Below are positions 27,529 through 37,353 of a stretch of 64,000 nt of DNA, in pieces. Below the pieces are notes generated by a model. That model had not been told where the DNA came from and made no database searches. It saw nothing but the letters and a program-made list of their open reading frames with translations. Both the position numbers and the translations under genes were made by a program. This DNA comes from DASWIG01 sp036397835 (lineage in GTDB: Bacteria; Acidobacteriota; Thermoanaerobaculia; Multivoradales; J023). The stretch lies in contig DASWIG010000188.1 of assembly GCA_036397835.1 (NCBI GenBank), positions 1 to 64,000 on the forward strand, read 5' to 3'. The first letter of the stretch is position 1; each line of letters opens with the position of its first letter.

Positions 27529-30500
27529 CGGCGAGTTCCTGTCGGCTGTCGGGCTCGGCGTCGGCTGAGCCGCTCTCTGCCGGCTCGCAGCCCGGCGAGG
27601 TGCTTGCGGCGCCGCTCCTCAGCCCGCGGATCGGGGGAAGCGCGATCGAGGTGCGCCGCCAGGCTGGCGATCGTCGGGTATTGAAAGAGCTCGATCAGCG
27701 TCACTCGGTCGTCGATCTGGTCGCGCAGCTTGCCATGGACCCGGAGCAACAATAACGAGTGTCCGCCGAGGTCGAAGAAACTGTCGTGGATGCCGACCTG
27801 GTCGAGGCCGAGCTCTTCCCGCCAGATCCGTGCCACGGCGCGCTCGACCCGGTTGCCCGGGGCGCGGTACGCCGTCGCAAGCTCGGGCCTGGCGCCGTCC
27901 GGCTCGGGCAAGGCATTGCGCGCGACCTTTCCGCTGGAGGTGAGAGGCAGCGCGTCGAGGTGGACGAAGGTCGCCGGGACCATGTGCTCGGGCAAGCGTT
28001 TTCTGAGGTCCGCGAGGAGTGCCGCGTCGGCGGCCGGCCGGCCGTCGTTGGACACCACGTAGGCGACCAGGCGCTGGTCCCCCGGAGCCGTCTCGCGGAC
28101 CACCGCCACGGCCTGCCGTACCCCGGGCTGCTCCTCGAGAGCCGCTTCGATCTCGCCGAGCTCGATCCGGAAACCCCGCAGCTTGACCTGGAAGTCCAGA
28201 CGGCCGAGGTACTCGATAGCGCCGTTCGTGCCGAAGCGAGCCCGGTCACCGGTCATGTAGAGGCGGCCCCCGGGCTCGATTGCCGCGGGATCGGGCACGA
28301 ATTTCCCGGCGCTCAGCGCCGGGCGGGCGAGGTAGCCGCGGGCAAGTCCCATACCGCCGATGCAGAGCTCGCCGGCGACGTTGATCGGGACCGGTCGCAG
28401 CTCAGCGCCGAGGATCAGGATTCGGGTATTGGCGATCGGCCGGCCGATCGACACCCGGCTCAGCGCCGGCGGGCAGGCCCATGAGGTGACTTCGACGGCG
28501 GCCTCGGTCGGACCGTAGAGGTTGTGAAGCTCGGCCGCGAGACGCTGGCGGAAACGGCCCACGACGTCGGGCGTGAGGCTCTCGCCGCTGGCGATCACTC
28601 TTCGTACGCTGCGGCAACGCTCGAGCTCCGGCTGCTCCAGGAACACCCGAAACATCGACGGCACGAAATGCAGGGTCGTGACGTCGTTCCGAGAGATCAG
28701 GCCGGCCAGGTAGGAGCCGTCCTTGTGCCCCTCGGGACGCGCGACGACCAGACGTGCTCCGGTGATGAGCGGCAAGAAAAGCTCCCAGACCGAGACGTCG
28801 AAGCTGAATGCCGTCTTGTGCAGAATCTTCTCGTCGGCGCTGATGCGGTGGGCGTCCTGCATCCACCGTAGCCGGTTGCAGATCGCTCGATGCGTGTTGA
28901 CCACGGCCTTGGGCTTGCCGGTCGATCCGGAGGTGTAGATGACGTAGGCCGGGCTGTCGGGATCGGCGCCGGCCCGCGGAGCGGGCGGTTGGAGCGGCTC
29001 GGTCTCCGGACGGAGGGCGTCGAGCCTCAAGGCCGGAATCCGAAGATTCTCCGGTACCGGGACGCCGGCCAAGAGCACTTTCACCCCGGCGTCTTCGAGC
29101 ATGAAGGCCAACCGCTGCTCGGGGTAGCCGGGCTCGAGCGGGAGGTAGGCGGCGCCCGACTTGAGCGTACCGAGCAGAGCGACGACCATCTCGATCGAAC
29201 GCTCGGCGCAGACTCCGACCACCTCTTCCGGACCGGCGCCCAGCACGCTCAGATCGCGGGCCAGTCGGCTCGCCTTCGAGTCGAGCGCGCGGTAGCTCAG
29301 CCACCGGCCCTCGAAGGTGAGCGCCACCGCCTCGGGCGAGCGCTCGGCCCGCTCCTCGACGAGCTCGTGGAGCAGCCCCGAGGCTCGGGGAATCGCCGTG
29401 TCGTTCCACTCTCTCAGCAACTGCTGCCGCTGCGCCTCGCCGATCAGCGAAAGGCTTTCGATCTCGGCGCCAGGCCGTTCGACGATTCCTTCGAGCAGCC
29501 GGGCGAGGTGGCCCCACAACCGCCGCGCCGTCGTGGCGTCGAACAGATCGGTCTTGTACTCGATGTAACCGTGCAGACCTGCCCTTTCCTCGCCGATCGC
29601 CAGGGTGAGGTCGAAGCGGGACGTGCCGTTGCTGACCGCCATCATTCGCAACGTCATACCGGGCAGCTCGCGGGGCTCCGGCGCGGCGTTCTGGAAGACG
29701 AACATCACCTGAAAGAGCGGAGAGTGCCCCAGATCTCGCCGGGGCTGAAGCTCTTCAACCAGTTTCTCGAACGGCAGGTCCTGATGCTCGTGAGCACCCA
29801 GCATGGCCTCCCGCACCTGCGCCAAGAGCTCGACGAAAGTCATACTCCGGGCGAGCACGCCAGGAACAACCAACGTATTGACGAACATTCCGATCAGGTT
29901 CTCCGTTTCCGGCCGGATACGGCCAGATACCGGAATTCCGATGCACAGCCTCTCTTGCCCCGAGTAACGCGCTAACAGCAGCTCGAAAGCTCCCAGGAAG
30001 ATCATGAAGAGAGTGGCCCCCTCTCTGCGGCCGAGCCTGCGGAGCGCATCGGTCAGGTCGCCGGGCACGCCGAAGAACCTGCGCGTTCCGCGCACGGTCG
30101 TCACCGGTGGTCGGGGACGGTCGATCGGAAGGTCCAGCACCGGGAAAGAGTTGCCCAGGCGGCGCCGCCAGAACTCCAGACGCTGCGCGAGCAACTCGCC
30201 GCGCATACGCGCGCGTTGCCAGACGGCAAAGTCGGCATACTGGGCAGATAGCTCAGCGAGCTGCGGCGCCCGACGGTCTCGGTACGCCTGGTAGAGCTCC
30301 CGCAGCTCACGGGTCAGGACGTCGAACGACCAGGCATCGCAGACGATGTGATGAATCGTCATCATCAGTACGTGCTCGTCGAGGCTCAAGCGCACGAGGC
30401 TTCGGCGCCACAACGACCCCTGCGCCAGGTCGAACGGCAATCGTGCCATGCTCGTGAACAGTCTCGCCACGACCTGTTCGCGGATGGCGGGCTGAATCGT

Positions 30501-32648
30501 GCAAAGATCGACGATGGCGAGCGGCGAGGACGCGGCGGCGCGCGCTGCCTGCACCGGTTCCCCGTTCTCTAGCAGAAACGCCGTTCGCAAGATCGAGTGA
30601 CGAGCCGTGATCTCGTTCAAGCTCCGCTCCAGCGCCGCCGGGTCGAGCTCGCCTTGGAGGCGCAAACCCAGAGGCAAGTTGTAGAGCGAGCTACCCGGAG
30701 TAAGCCGGTCCAAGAAGAGGAGCCGTTCCTGGGCGAAAGACAGGGGAATCCGCTCCTGCGGAGAGAGCCGCGGCAACGGCTCGAACCGAGCAACCGCTGG
30801 GCCTTCGTTACAGCGCAGTTTCTCGATCGCGTCCGCCATGCCTGCGATGGTCTCGGTCTCGAAGATCTGGTTCATGGGTATCTGAGTACCGAGAATCTGC
30901 GTCACACGGCCCAGCATCCGCAAGGCGGTCAAGGAGTGCCCGCCGAGATCGAAAAAACTGTCATGGATGCCAACCATGTCGACTTGCAGGACCTCGGCCC
31001 AGATCTGCGCCAACAATTGCTCCACGACGGTGCGCGGCTCGCCGCCGGAAGGCGTAGCGCCGCTCGACTCGAGAGACGAGGGGTCGGGCAGGGCCAGCCG
31101 ATCGATCTTGCCGTTCGCCGTTTTCGGCAGCTCGTCGAGTTGGACGTAGACAGAAGGAACCATCGGCTCCGGCAGATCCTCCGCCAGGAAGGCGCGCAGC
31201 TCGGCGATCGCTACTGCACGCCGCGCAGCAAAGTAAGCGCACAAGTAGAGCGTCCCGGTCCGGTCCCCACGAGCCACGACCGCCACCTCTCGGATCTGCT
31301 CGTGGTCCAACAGACGATTCTCTACCTCCGTCACCTCGACGCGCACGCCACGGATCTTCACCTGCTGGTCCTTGCGGCCCATGAGCTCGAAATTACCATC
31401 GGGCTCTATGCGCCCCAGGTCGCCGGTGCGATAGACCACGTCGTTGGGATCGCGGCTGAAGGGGTTCCTGGTGAAGACCGCGGCCGTCAGCTCCGGCTTG
31501 CCGAAGTAACCCAGGCTGCAATAAGGCGTGCGGATCAGGATCTCTCCCAATTGACCTGGGGAGCACGGACGGTCCACCTCGTCCACGACCACGGCTCGCG
31601 CTCCGTGCATCGGCTTGCCGATGGGCACGGTGCGGCGATTCTTGTCCGCAGGCTTGACGAAGTAGAAGAACTTCGTCATAGTGGTCTCGGATGGGCCGTA
31701 GAGATTGACCAGTTGCACTCGGTCGCCACGGAGGCTCGTCCATTTCTCAACGTCCGAGGGCAGCAAATGCTCACCAGCCAGCAGCACGAATCGTAGCGCA
31801 TCGAAGCCACGCGGCTCAAGAGCGGGATCGAGAATCGTGCGGAACAGAGACGGCACGGCGTGTACGACTTCGAGCCGCTCGGCATCGATCCAATCGACGA
31901 GAGCCTGGGCGGTCAGCGAGGTTCCTCTTCCCGGGGGCACACAAACGGTGCCGCCGACCGCAAGCGGAACGAAGACGTCGCGCAAGAAGGCGTCGAAAGC
32001 GAAGTTCGTCAGTTGACTTACACGTACGCCGGACTCGATCCCCAGCGTGTCGACCTCCCAGCCGACATAGTGATCGATGGCCTTGAGGCGGCCGGAAATG
32101 CCCTTCGGCTCTCCGGTCGAGCCGGAGGTGAAATAGATGTAACAGATCTGGTCGGGATCGGCGTCTCGGAGCCGGCGCTGCGGTTCCCAGTAGTCGTCGG
32201 CACGATGGCTGTACCGGCCCGTCTCCATGACGCGCAGGCTCCGTCCCGACTGGGCCAGAACACCCAGCGCGACCTGCGGAAAGCCCTCGGGGAGGCAGCC
32301 GTCCAACGCCTCAACGAGGTCAACGGCGGCCAGGAAACCCGAGGGTTGGGCCGTTAGAATCATCGATTCGAGCCGCCGCCGAGGCAGGCGAGCATCGAGC
32401 GGCACGAAAACGGTCCCGGACTTGAGGCACCCGATGACTGCCGTGATCGCATCGACGGGATCAGTGCAGCAAACGCCGATCCTGTCGCCGGCCTTGATGC
32501 CGCGAGAAAGAAGGAAGTTGGCAACATTGCTCGACCGGTCGTCGAGATCGGCGTAGCTCACTCGTGCCTGCGCCGTGTCGATGGCGGTCGCCGATCGGTG
32601 ACGGTCCACCGCTCGGCAGAATATGCGGTCAATGCTTTCGAATGCCAT
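27525..32648 (-). CDS. NRPS: A-PCP-C-A(Ser)-PCP
   Basis: The product is about 1706 aa from the ATG at 32648, four bases after the stop of the upstream gene; an ATG at 32678 would overlap that gene and adds no domain. It begins directly with an A domain (about 10-525) whose hand-read code is D-A-R-H-L-A-L-M-T, not recognised. PCP (LGGHS, 569) follows, then C (620-1060; HHIVCDA). The second A domain (1085-1580) has code D-V-W-H-I-S-L-V-E, nearly the serine code. PCP (LGGHS, 1628) follows. The tail (1665-1706) is very basic (RRKHLAGLRAGRERLSRRRAR), opposite to the acidic start of the next protein. The condensation domain for its first module is at the end of the upstream protein, so that module is split between two proteins. 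Confidence 0.96.
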   Translation of the reverse strand: MAFESIDRIFCRAVDRHRSATAIDTAQARVSYADLDDRSSNVANFLLSRGIKAGDRIGVCCTDPVDAITAVIGCLKSGTVFVPLDARLPRRRLESMILTAQPSGFLAAVDLVEALDGCLPEGFPQVALGVLAQSGRSLRVMETGRYSHRADDYWEPQRRLRDADPDQICYIYFTSGSTGEPKGISGRLKAIDHYVGWEVDTLGIESGVRVSQLTNFAFDAFLRDVFVPLAVGGTVCVPPGRGTSLTAQALVDWIDAERLEVVHAVPSLFRTILDPALEPRGFDALRFVLLAGEHLLPSDVEKWTSLRGDRVQLVNLYGPSETTMTKFFYFVKPADKNRRTVPIGKPMHGARAVVVDEVDRPCSPGQLGEILIRTPYCSLGYFGKPELTAAVFTRNPFSRDPNDVVYRTGDLGRIEPDGNFELMGRKDQQVKIRGVRVEVTEVENRLLDHEQIREVAVVARGDRTGTLYLCAYFAARRAVAIAELRAFLAEDLPEPMVPSVYVQLDELPKTANGKIDRLALPDPSSLESSGATPSGGEPRTVVEQLLAQIWAEVLQVDMVGIHDSFFDLGGHSLTALRMLGRVTQILGTQIPMNQIFETETIAGMADAIEKLRCNEGPAVARFEPLPRLSPQERIPLSFAQERLLFLDRLTPGSSLYNLPLGLRLQGELDPAALERSLNEITARHSILRTAFLLENGEPVQAARAAASSPLAIVDLCTIQPAIREQVVARLFTSMARLPFDLAQGSLWRRSLVRLSLDEHVLMMTIHHIVCDAWSFDVLTRELRELYQAYRDRRAPQLAELSAQYADFAVWQRARMRGELLAQRLEFWRRRLGNSFPVLDLPIDRPRPPVTTVRGTRRFFGVPGDLTDALRRLGRREGATLFMIFLGAFELLLARYSGQERLCIGIPVSGRIRPETENLIGMFVNTLVVPGVLARSMTFVELLAQVREAMLGAHEHQDLPFEKLVEELQPRRDLGHSPLFQVMFVFQNAAPEPRELPGMTLRMMAVSNGTSRFDLTLAIGEERAGLHGYIEYKTDLFDATTARRLWGHLARLLEGIVERPGAEIESLSLIGEAQRQQLLREWNDTAIPRASGLLHELVEERAERSPEAVALTFEGRWLSYRALDSKASRLARDLSVLGAGPEEVVGVCAERSIEMVVALLGTLKSGAAYLPLEPGYPEQRLAFMLEDAGVKVLLAGVPVPENLRIPALRLDALRPETEPLQPPAPRAGADPDSPAYVIYTSGSTGKPKAVVNTHRAICNRLRWMQDAHRISADEKILHKTAFSFDVSVWELFLPLITGARLVVARPEGHKDGSYLAGLISRNDVTTLHFVPSMFRVFLEQPELERCRSVRRVIASGESLTPDVVGRFRQRLAAELHNLYGPTEAAVEVTSWACPPALSRVSIGRPIANTRILILGAELRPVPINVAGELCIGGMGLARGYLARPALSAGKFVPDPAAIEPGGRLYMTGDRARFGTNGAIEYLGRLDFQVKLRGFRIELGEIEAALEEQPGVRQAVAVVRETAPGDQRLVAYVVSNDGRPAADAALLADLRKRLPEHMVPATFVHLDALPLTSSGKVARNALPEPDGARPELATAYRAPGNRVERAVARIWREELGLDQVGIHDSFFDLGGHSLLLLRVHGKLRDQIDDRVTLIELFQYPTIASLAAHLDRASPDPRAEERRRKHLAGLRAGRERLSRRRARQPTGTRR

Positions 32649-32652
32649 TATC

Positions 32653-35600
32653 TCACAGGGCCTCGCAGAACCCTGCAAGGACCGTGTCCTCTTCCGCTTC
32701 GCTCAGCAGCGACAACTGCGAAAGGCGCAGGGTGGGGTCGTCGACCATTTTCTGCATGAGCTCCCGGTAGTGGAGGTGGAGGCGTTCAATTGCGGGCCGG
32801 TCGTAGATATCGGTGCTGTACTCCGTAGCGACCACCAATCGGCGGCCCGCCGCCGACACGAAGAGCGTCAGGTCGAAGTTGGCGGAGACCCGCTCGGTCC
32901 CGATCGTCCTCAGGACGAGGCCAGGAACCCGTGTCGGAGGCTGCGGGACGTCTTGGAACGAGAACTTGGCCTGGAAGAGGCCCTGGCCTTCTGCCCGACG
33001 TCTCCCCTGGAGATCCTCCAGGACTCGCTCATAAGGAACGTCCTGGTGGGCGTAGGCCTCGAGCGCCACCTCCCGGACGCGTTTCAGGACCTCGCGAAAG
33101 CTCGGGTCCCCCGTCAGGTCGCTGCGCAAGACGAGGATGTTGGCGAAATAGCCGATCGTCTCCTCGAGCTCCCGGCGCCGGCGATTGGCGACGTTGGTGC
33201 CGACCGCGATGTCGCGCTCCCCCGTGTAGAGAGCCAAGAGCACCTTGAAGGCCGCGACCATGGTCATGAAGAGGGTGGCGCCCTCCTGCCGGCTGAGCGC
33301 TCGGAGGCTCGCGGCGAGCCGCTCTGAAAGCTCGATCTGCGCCACCGCGCCTCGAAACGTCGGTCTGGTGGGCCGCCCGCGGGCGCCGGGAAGGTGGAGG
33401 ATCGGGGGAGCGGTTTTCAACCGCCGGCGCCAGTAGGCCAACTGCGCCTCGAGGACGTCGTGGCTCAGCCAGCGCCGTTGCCACCGCGCGAAGTCGGGAT
33501 ACTGAACGAGGGCGTCCGACGCCGGGGCGGGCCGGCCCTCGATCCGGGAGCTGTAGAGACGGACGATCTCGGCCACCAGGACCGCCATCGACCAGGCGTC
33601 GGAGACGATGTGGTGCATCGAGAGGACCACCGCGTGCTCCTCCGGTGCCAGGCGCAAGACGCAGACTCTGAGCAGAGGAGCGCGAGCGAGGTCGAAAGGG
33701 AGATCCAGCAGCTCCCGGATCCGGCGCTGGGACTCCCGGCCGCGGAGAGGCTCGGCCAGGGCCGTGAGGTCCAGAACCGGCAGCAATGACCTCCATTCGG
33801 AAGAGACGATCTGTGCGACCTTGTCGCCGTCCTCGACGAAGGTGGTGCGCAGCGCGTGGTGGCGGCGGCTCGCCTCGTCGAAGGCGGCGTGGAGAGCGGC
33901 AAGGTCCAGGCTCCCTTCGAGGCGTACGAGAGCGGGGATCTTGTAGCCGAGACGGTTCGCGTCGACCCGGTGGAGGAACCACATGCGCTCCTGGGAGTGG
34001 GACAGCGGCATTCGCGTTCCCGGGGGGAAACGCTCGATCGGCTCGGACTCGATGGCCGGGATGTGCGCCGTGCTTCTCGCATCTTCGATCTCCGCAGCGA
34101 ATTTCGCCAGCGTGGGCGCCTCAAAAAGGCTCCTCAACGGGAGCTCGATTCCGAAGGTCTCGCGGACCCGCGATATCACCTGGGTAGCGAGGAGCGAATG
34201 GCCGCCGAGAGCGAAGAAGTCGTCCTCGCTCCCGAGCCCTTCAAGCCCCAGGACCTCGCCCCAGATACCGGCGAGCAGCTCCTCGGCCGGAGCACGGAGA
34301 GGCTCGCCGGCTCTGCGTCGGCCGGCCGCGGACCTCGTCAGGAGCTCGGCTTGGATGGAGGCGCGGTCCAGCTTGCCGTTCGCGGTGACCGGCAGGGCGT
34401 CCATCGTGACGATGGTGGAAGGGACCATGTAGTCGGGGAGCTTGCGGGTCAGGAAGCGGCGGATTTCCGGGACCTCGGGCACCGCTCCGATCGACGGGAC
34501 GATGCAGGCGGCGAGGCTCTTGTCCTCGGAGGCATCCGTGACGACGACAGCCACCGCCTCGTGAACGGCCTCGTGCCGGCACAGGACGTTCTCGATCTCT
34601 CCCAGCTCGATGCGAAAGCCTCGGATCTTCACCTGTTGATCGAGGCGTCCCAGGAACTCGAGGGTTCCTCCCGGCCAGAAACGGCTGCGGTCTCCGGTCC
34701 TGTAAAGGCGTCCTCCCCGCCGCTGGCCGAATGGATCCGGGATGAACTTCCGGGCGCTCAACACCGGCTCGGAGGCGTATCCCGAGGCCAGGCACTGCCC
34801 GCCGATGAAGAGGTCGCCGGGCACCCCGGCGGGGCAGGGCTCGAGCGTTGCATCGAGCACGTAGTAACAGGCGTTGTCGATCGGCCGGCCGTAAGGAATG
34901 CTCCGCCACCGCGGGTCCACGGCGGTGACGACGTGGAAATTCGACCACACCGTGGCTTCGGTGGCGCCCCCGAGCGCGACGAGCCGGGCTGCGGGAAAAA
35001 CTCTCCCGAGCCTGGCCGGCAGCGTCGTCGGGACCCAGTCGCCGCTCAGGAAGACGAGCCGCAGGCACGCCGTGGACAGGCCGTCTTCAGGCAAGAAGGG
35101 GATGAGCTGCTGCAACGCCGCCGGCGCCGAGTCCCAGAACGTGACCGGCTCCTGGGCCAGCAGGCGGGCGAGCTCGGCAGGCTCGCGGACCTCTTCGTTC
35201 GAGGCCACCCGCACCGAACCGCCGGCGGCGAGCACGCCGAAGACGTCGTAGACCGACAGATCGAACGACACCGACGTGACGAAGAGAATGCGGTCCGCCG
35301 GCCCCACGTCGAAGGTCCGGTTGACCCATCGGATGAGGTTGATTACCGGACCGTGACGGACGACGACGCCCTTCGGCGTCCCGGTCGTGCCCGAGGTGAA
35401 GATGGTATACGCGAGGTCCGCAGCGCTCGCCGTCACGGCGGGGCTCCAGGTCGGTCGCCGCTCCAGGTCGCGGGCACTCGAGACCCGCGCCTTCCCTCCG
35501 GACCTTCCCCGGGCCCGTAACGTGCCCTCGGTCGCCTCCGCGTCCGCGACGACCAGGTGCTCGAGCCCGAAATCCTCTTCCAGGACTCGTTCCCAGGTCT

Positions 35601-37353
35601 CGAGCAACGCCGCGCTCGTCACGGCGCAAGTCACGCCGATCGAGCGCAGGATCCAGCGAGCCCGCTCGACCGGGTAGGTCGGGTCGAGAGGGACGTAAGC
35701 CGCCCCCGCTTTGAGAATGCCGAGCAGCGCGACGATCATCGCGGGCGATCGGTCGAGCAGGATCGCCACCGGCGCCCCACGGCCGACCCCCAGCGACACC
35801 AGGTGATGGGCCAGCCGATTGGCCTCGGCGTCGAGGGCGCCGAAGCTCAGCGTCGACTCGGCTGTCGTCACGGCGGCCGCGTGCGGCCGCCGGCGTGCCT
35901 GCGCTTCGAAGATCTGGTGGATCGAGGTGTCCCCCACGCCCTTCCGGCCGGTATCCTGCCACTGGACCAGGGCTTGCTGACGCTCAGCCTGCGTCAGCAT
36001 CGAAAGGTCACGCAGCCGCCCGTCTTGCGCCCGCGGCATGCCCTCGAGCAGCGCCGTGAGGTGTCTCAGCATGCGATCGATCGTCGCGTCGTCGAAGCGG
36101 TCACGAGGATAAAGGGCTCGCAGCGCCAGGCCTGGACCCGGCGTAACCATGAGGCTCAGCGCATAGCCCGACTTCGGCTCGTAGCGCACGGAGCCCAGAG
36201 CGAGACGACCGGATCGCGCGGACTGCGGCAGCCGTTGGCTCGGCCCCTGGAACCAGGGAACGTTCTCGAACACCAGGATGCTCTCGAACAGGGGAGCGCG
36301 GCCGCGCACCTCGCTCCAGCCCTGAACCTCGGCGAGCGGGCTGTGCTCGTAGCGCCGGATGCGGAGCTGCTGTTCCTGGAGCTCGCCGAGCCAAGGCAGC
36401 ACAGGCACCGCCGGTCCGAGGCGTACCCGTACCGGCAGAGTGTTGATGAAGAGCCCGACCATGGACTCGACACCCGGCAGGTCGTCGGGACGCCCGGATA
36501 CCGTGGCGCCGAATACGACGTCCCGCTCGCCGCCGCTGTAGCGATGCAGGAGCAAGCTCCAGGCACCGCGCAAAAGACTGCTCAGGGTCAGCCGGTGTCG
36601 CCGCGCCATCCCTTCCACCTCCGCGGTCGCGGCGGCGGACACCTGGCGAGTGGCGCCGCGATATCCGCTGCCGCGAAGGTGGTCTCGCTGCGGCACTCGG
36701 TCGACGTGGAGCGAGGTGGCCGAGCGCACGCCGGCAAGCTCCCGGCGCCAGAAGGCCTCGGCCGCGTCGAGCTCCTGCCGGCGCAGCCAGGAAACGTAGT
36801 CCCGGTACGGACGCGCCTCGCCGAGGGACGGTGGGCGGCCCGCCCGCAAGGACTCGTAGAGCTCGTGGAAGTCGCGGAGCACGTGCGAGAGGGACCAGGC
36901 GTCCATCAGAATGTGGTGATAGCTCAGTAGGCACTGATACTCCTCGGGAGCGTGGCGGATCAGCGCGACCCGCAGGAGCGGTGCCTTCGAGAAGTCGAAT
37001 CCGCGCTTGCGATCCTCTTCGAGGTACCTCCGCAGCCGCTCTTCCCTGGCGGCCGGTTCGCTCGGCGCCCAGTCATGCGCCTCGAAGAGCAGCCTGACGC
37101 GCCGCAGCACGAGCTGGATTGGAGCGTCGCGGCGTCTCCAGGAAAACACCGTCCGCAGCGCGCCATGACGCCGCAGGTTTTCTTCCCAGGCACGGCGGAA
37201 CACCTCGACGTCGATGCCACCGGGAGCCGTGACGTCGAAGATCACCTGATCGTGATAGAGCCCGGCCTCCGGATCGTAGAGGGCATGAAAAAGCATGCCC
37301 TGCTGCAGGGGCGAAAGCGGATAGATGTCCTCGATGTTATTCGTCTTCTTCAT
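32653..37353 (-). CDS. NRPS: C-A-PCP-C
   Basis: The 1566-aa protein begins MKKTNNIEDIYPLSPLQQGMLFH, the start of a C domain (about 5-430; HHILMDA) of the sequence type that usually follows an epimerase. The A domain (450-960) has the hand-read code D-L-Y-D-L-S-L-V-W. This is the LSGDW/GGATEA subgroup to which Cys-activating domains belong, but Asp replaces Asn at position 278, so the substrate is uncertain. PCP (LGGHS, 1050) follows, then a final C domain (1085-1540; HHIVSDA) with no A behind it; its A partner begins the next protein. The ATG overlaps the stop of the 4390-aa gene by 17 bp. The start matches the epimerase-like end of that upstream protein. Confidence 0.95.
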   Translation of the reverse strand: MKKTNNIEDIYPLSPLQQGMLFHALYDPEAGLYHDQVIFDVTAPGGIDVEVFRRAWEENLRRHGALRTVFSWRRRDAPIQLVLRRVRLLFEAHDWAPSEPAAREERLRRYLEEDRKRGFDFSKAPLLRVALIRHAPEEYQCLLSYHHILMDAWSLSHVLRDFHELYESLRAGRPPSLGEARPYRDYVSWLRRQELDAAEAFWRRELAGVRSATSLHVDRVPQRDHLRGSGYRGATRQVSAAATAEVEGMARRHRLTLSSLLRGAWSLLLHRYSGGERDVVFGATVSGRPDDLPGVESMVGLFINTLPVRVRLGPAVPVLPWLGELQEQQLRIRRYEHSPLAEVQGWSEVRGRAPLFESILVFENVPWFQGPSQRLPQSARSGRLALGSVRYEPKSGYALSLMVTPGPGLALRALYPRDRFDDATIDRMLRHLTALLEGMPRAQDGRLRDLSMLTQAERQQALVQWQDTGRKGVGDTSIHQIFEAQARRRPHAAAVTTAESTLSFGALDAEANRLAHHLVSLGVGRGAPVAILLDRSPAMIVALLGILKAGAAYVPLDPTYPVERARWILRSIGVTCAVTSAALLETWERVLEEDFGLEHLVVADAEATEGTLRARGRSGGKARVSSARDLERRPTWSPAVTASAADLAYTIFTSGTTGTPKGVVVRHGPVINLIRWVNRTFDVGPADRILFVTSVSFDLSVYDVFGVLAAGGSVRVASNEEVREPAELARLLAQEPVTFWDSAPAALQQLIPFLPEDGLSTACLRLVFLSGDWVPTTLPARLGRVFPAARLVALGGATEATVWSNFHVVTAVDPRWRSIPYGRPIDNACYYVLDATLEPCPAGVPGDLFIGGQCLASGYASEPVLSARKFIPDPFGQRRGGRLYRTGDRSRFWPGGTLEFLGRLDQQVKIRGFRIELGEIENVLCRHEAVHEAVAVVVTDASEDKSLAACIVPSIGAVPEVPEIRRFLTRKLPDYMVPSTIVTMDALPVTANGKLDRASIQAELLTRSAAGRRRAGEPLRAPAEELLAGIWGEVLGLEGLGSEDDFFALGGHSLLATQVISRVRETFGIELPLRSLFEAPTLAKFAAEIEDARSTAHIPAIESEPIERFPPGTRMPLSHSQERMWFLHRVDANRLGYKIPALVRLEGSLDLAALHAAFDEASRRHHALRTTFVEDGDKVAQIVSSEWRSLLPVLDLTALAEPLRGRESQRRIRELLDLPFDLARAPLLRVCVLRLAPEEHAVVLSMHHIVSDAWSMAVLVAEIVRLYSSRIEGRPAPASDALVQYPDFARWQRRWLSHDVLEAQLAYWRRRLKTAPPILHLPGARGRPTRPTFRGAVAQIELSERLAASLRALSRQEGATLFMTMVAAFKVLLALYTGERDIAVGTNVANRRRRELEETIGYFANILVLRSDLTGDPSFREVLKRVREVALEAYAHQDVPYERVLEDLQGRRRAEGQGLFQAKFSFQDVPQPPTRVPGLVLRTIGTERVSANFDLTLFVSAAGRRLVVATEYSTDIYDRPAIERLHLHYRELMQKMVDDPTLRLSQLSLLSEAEEDTVLAGFCEAL

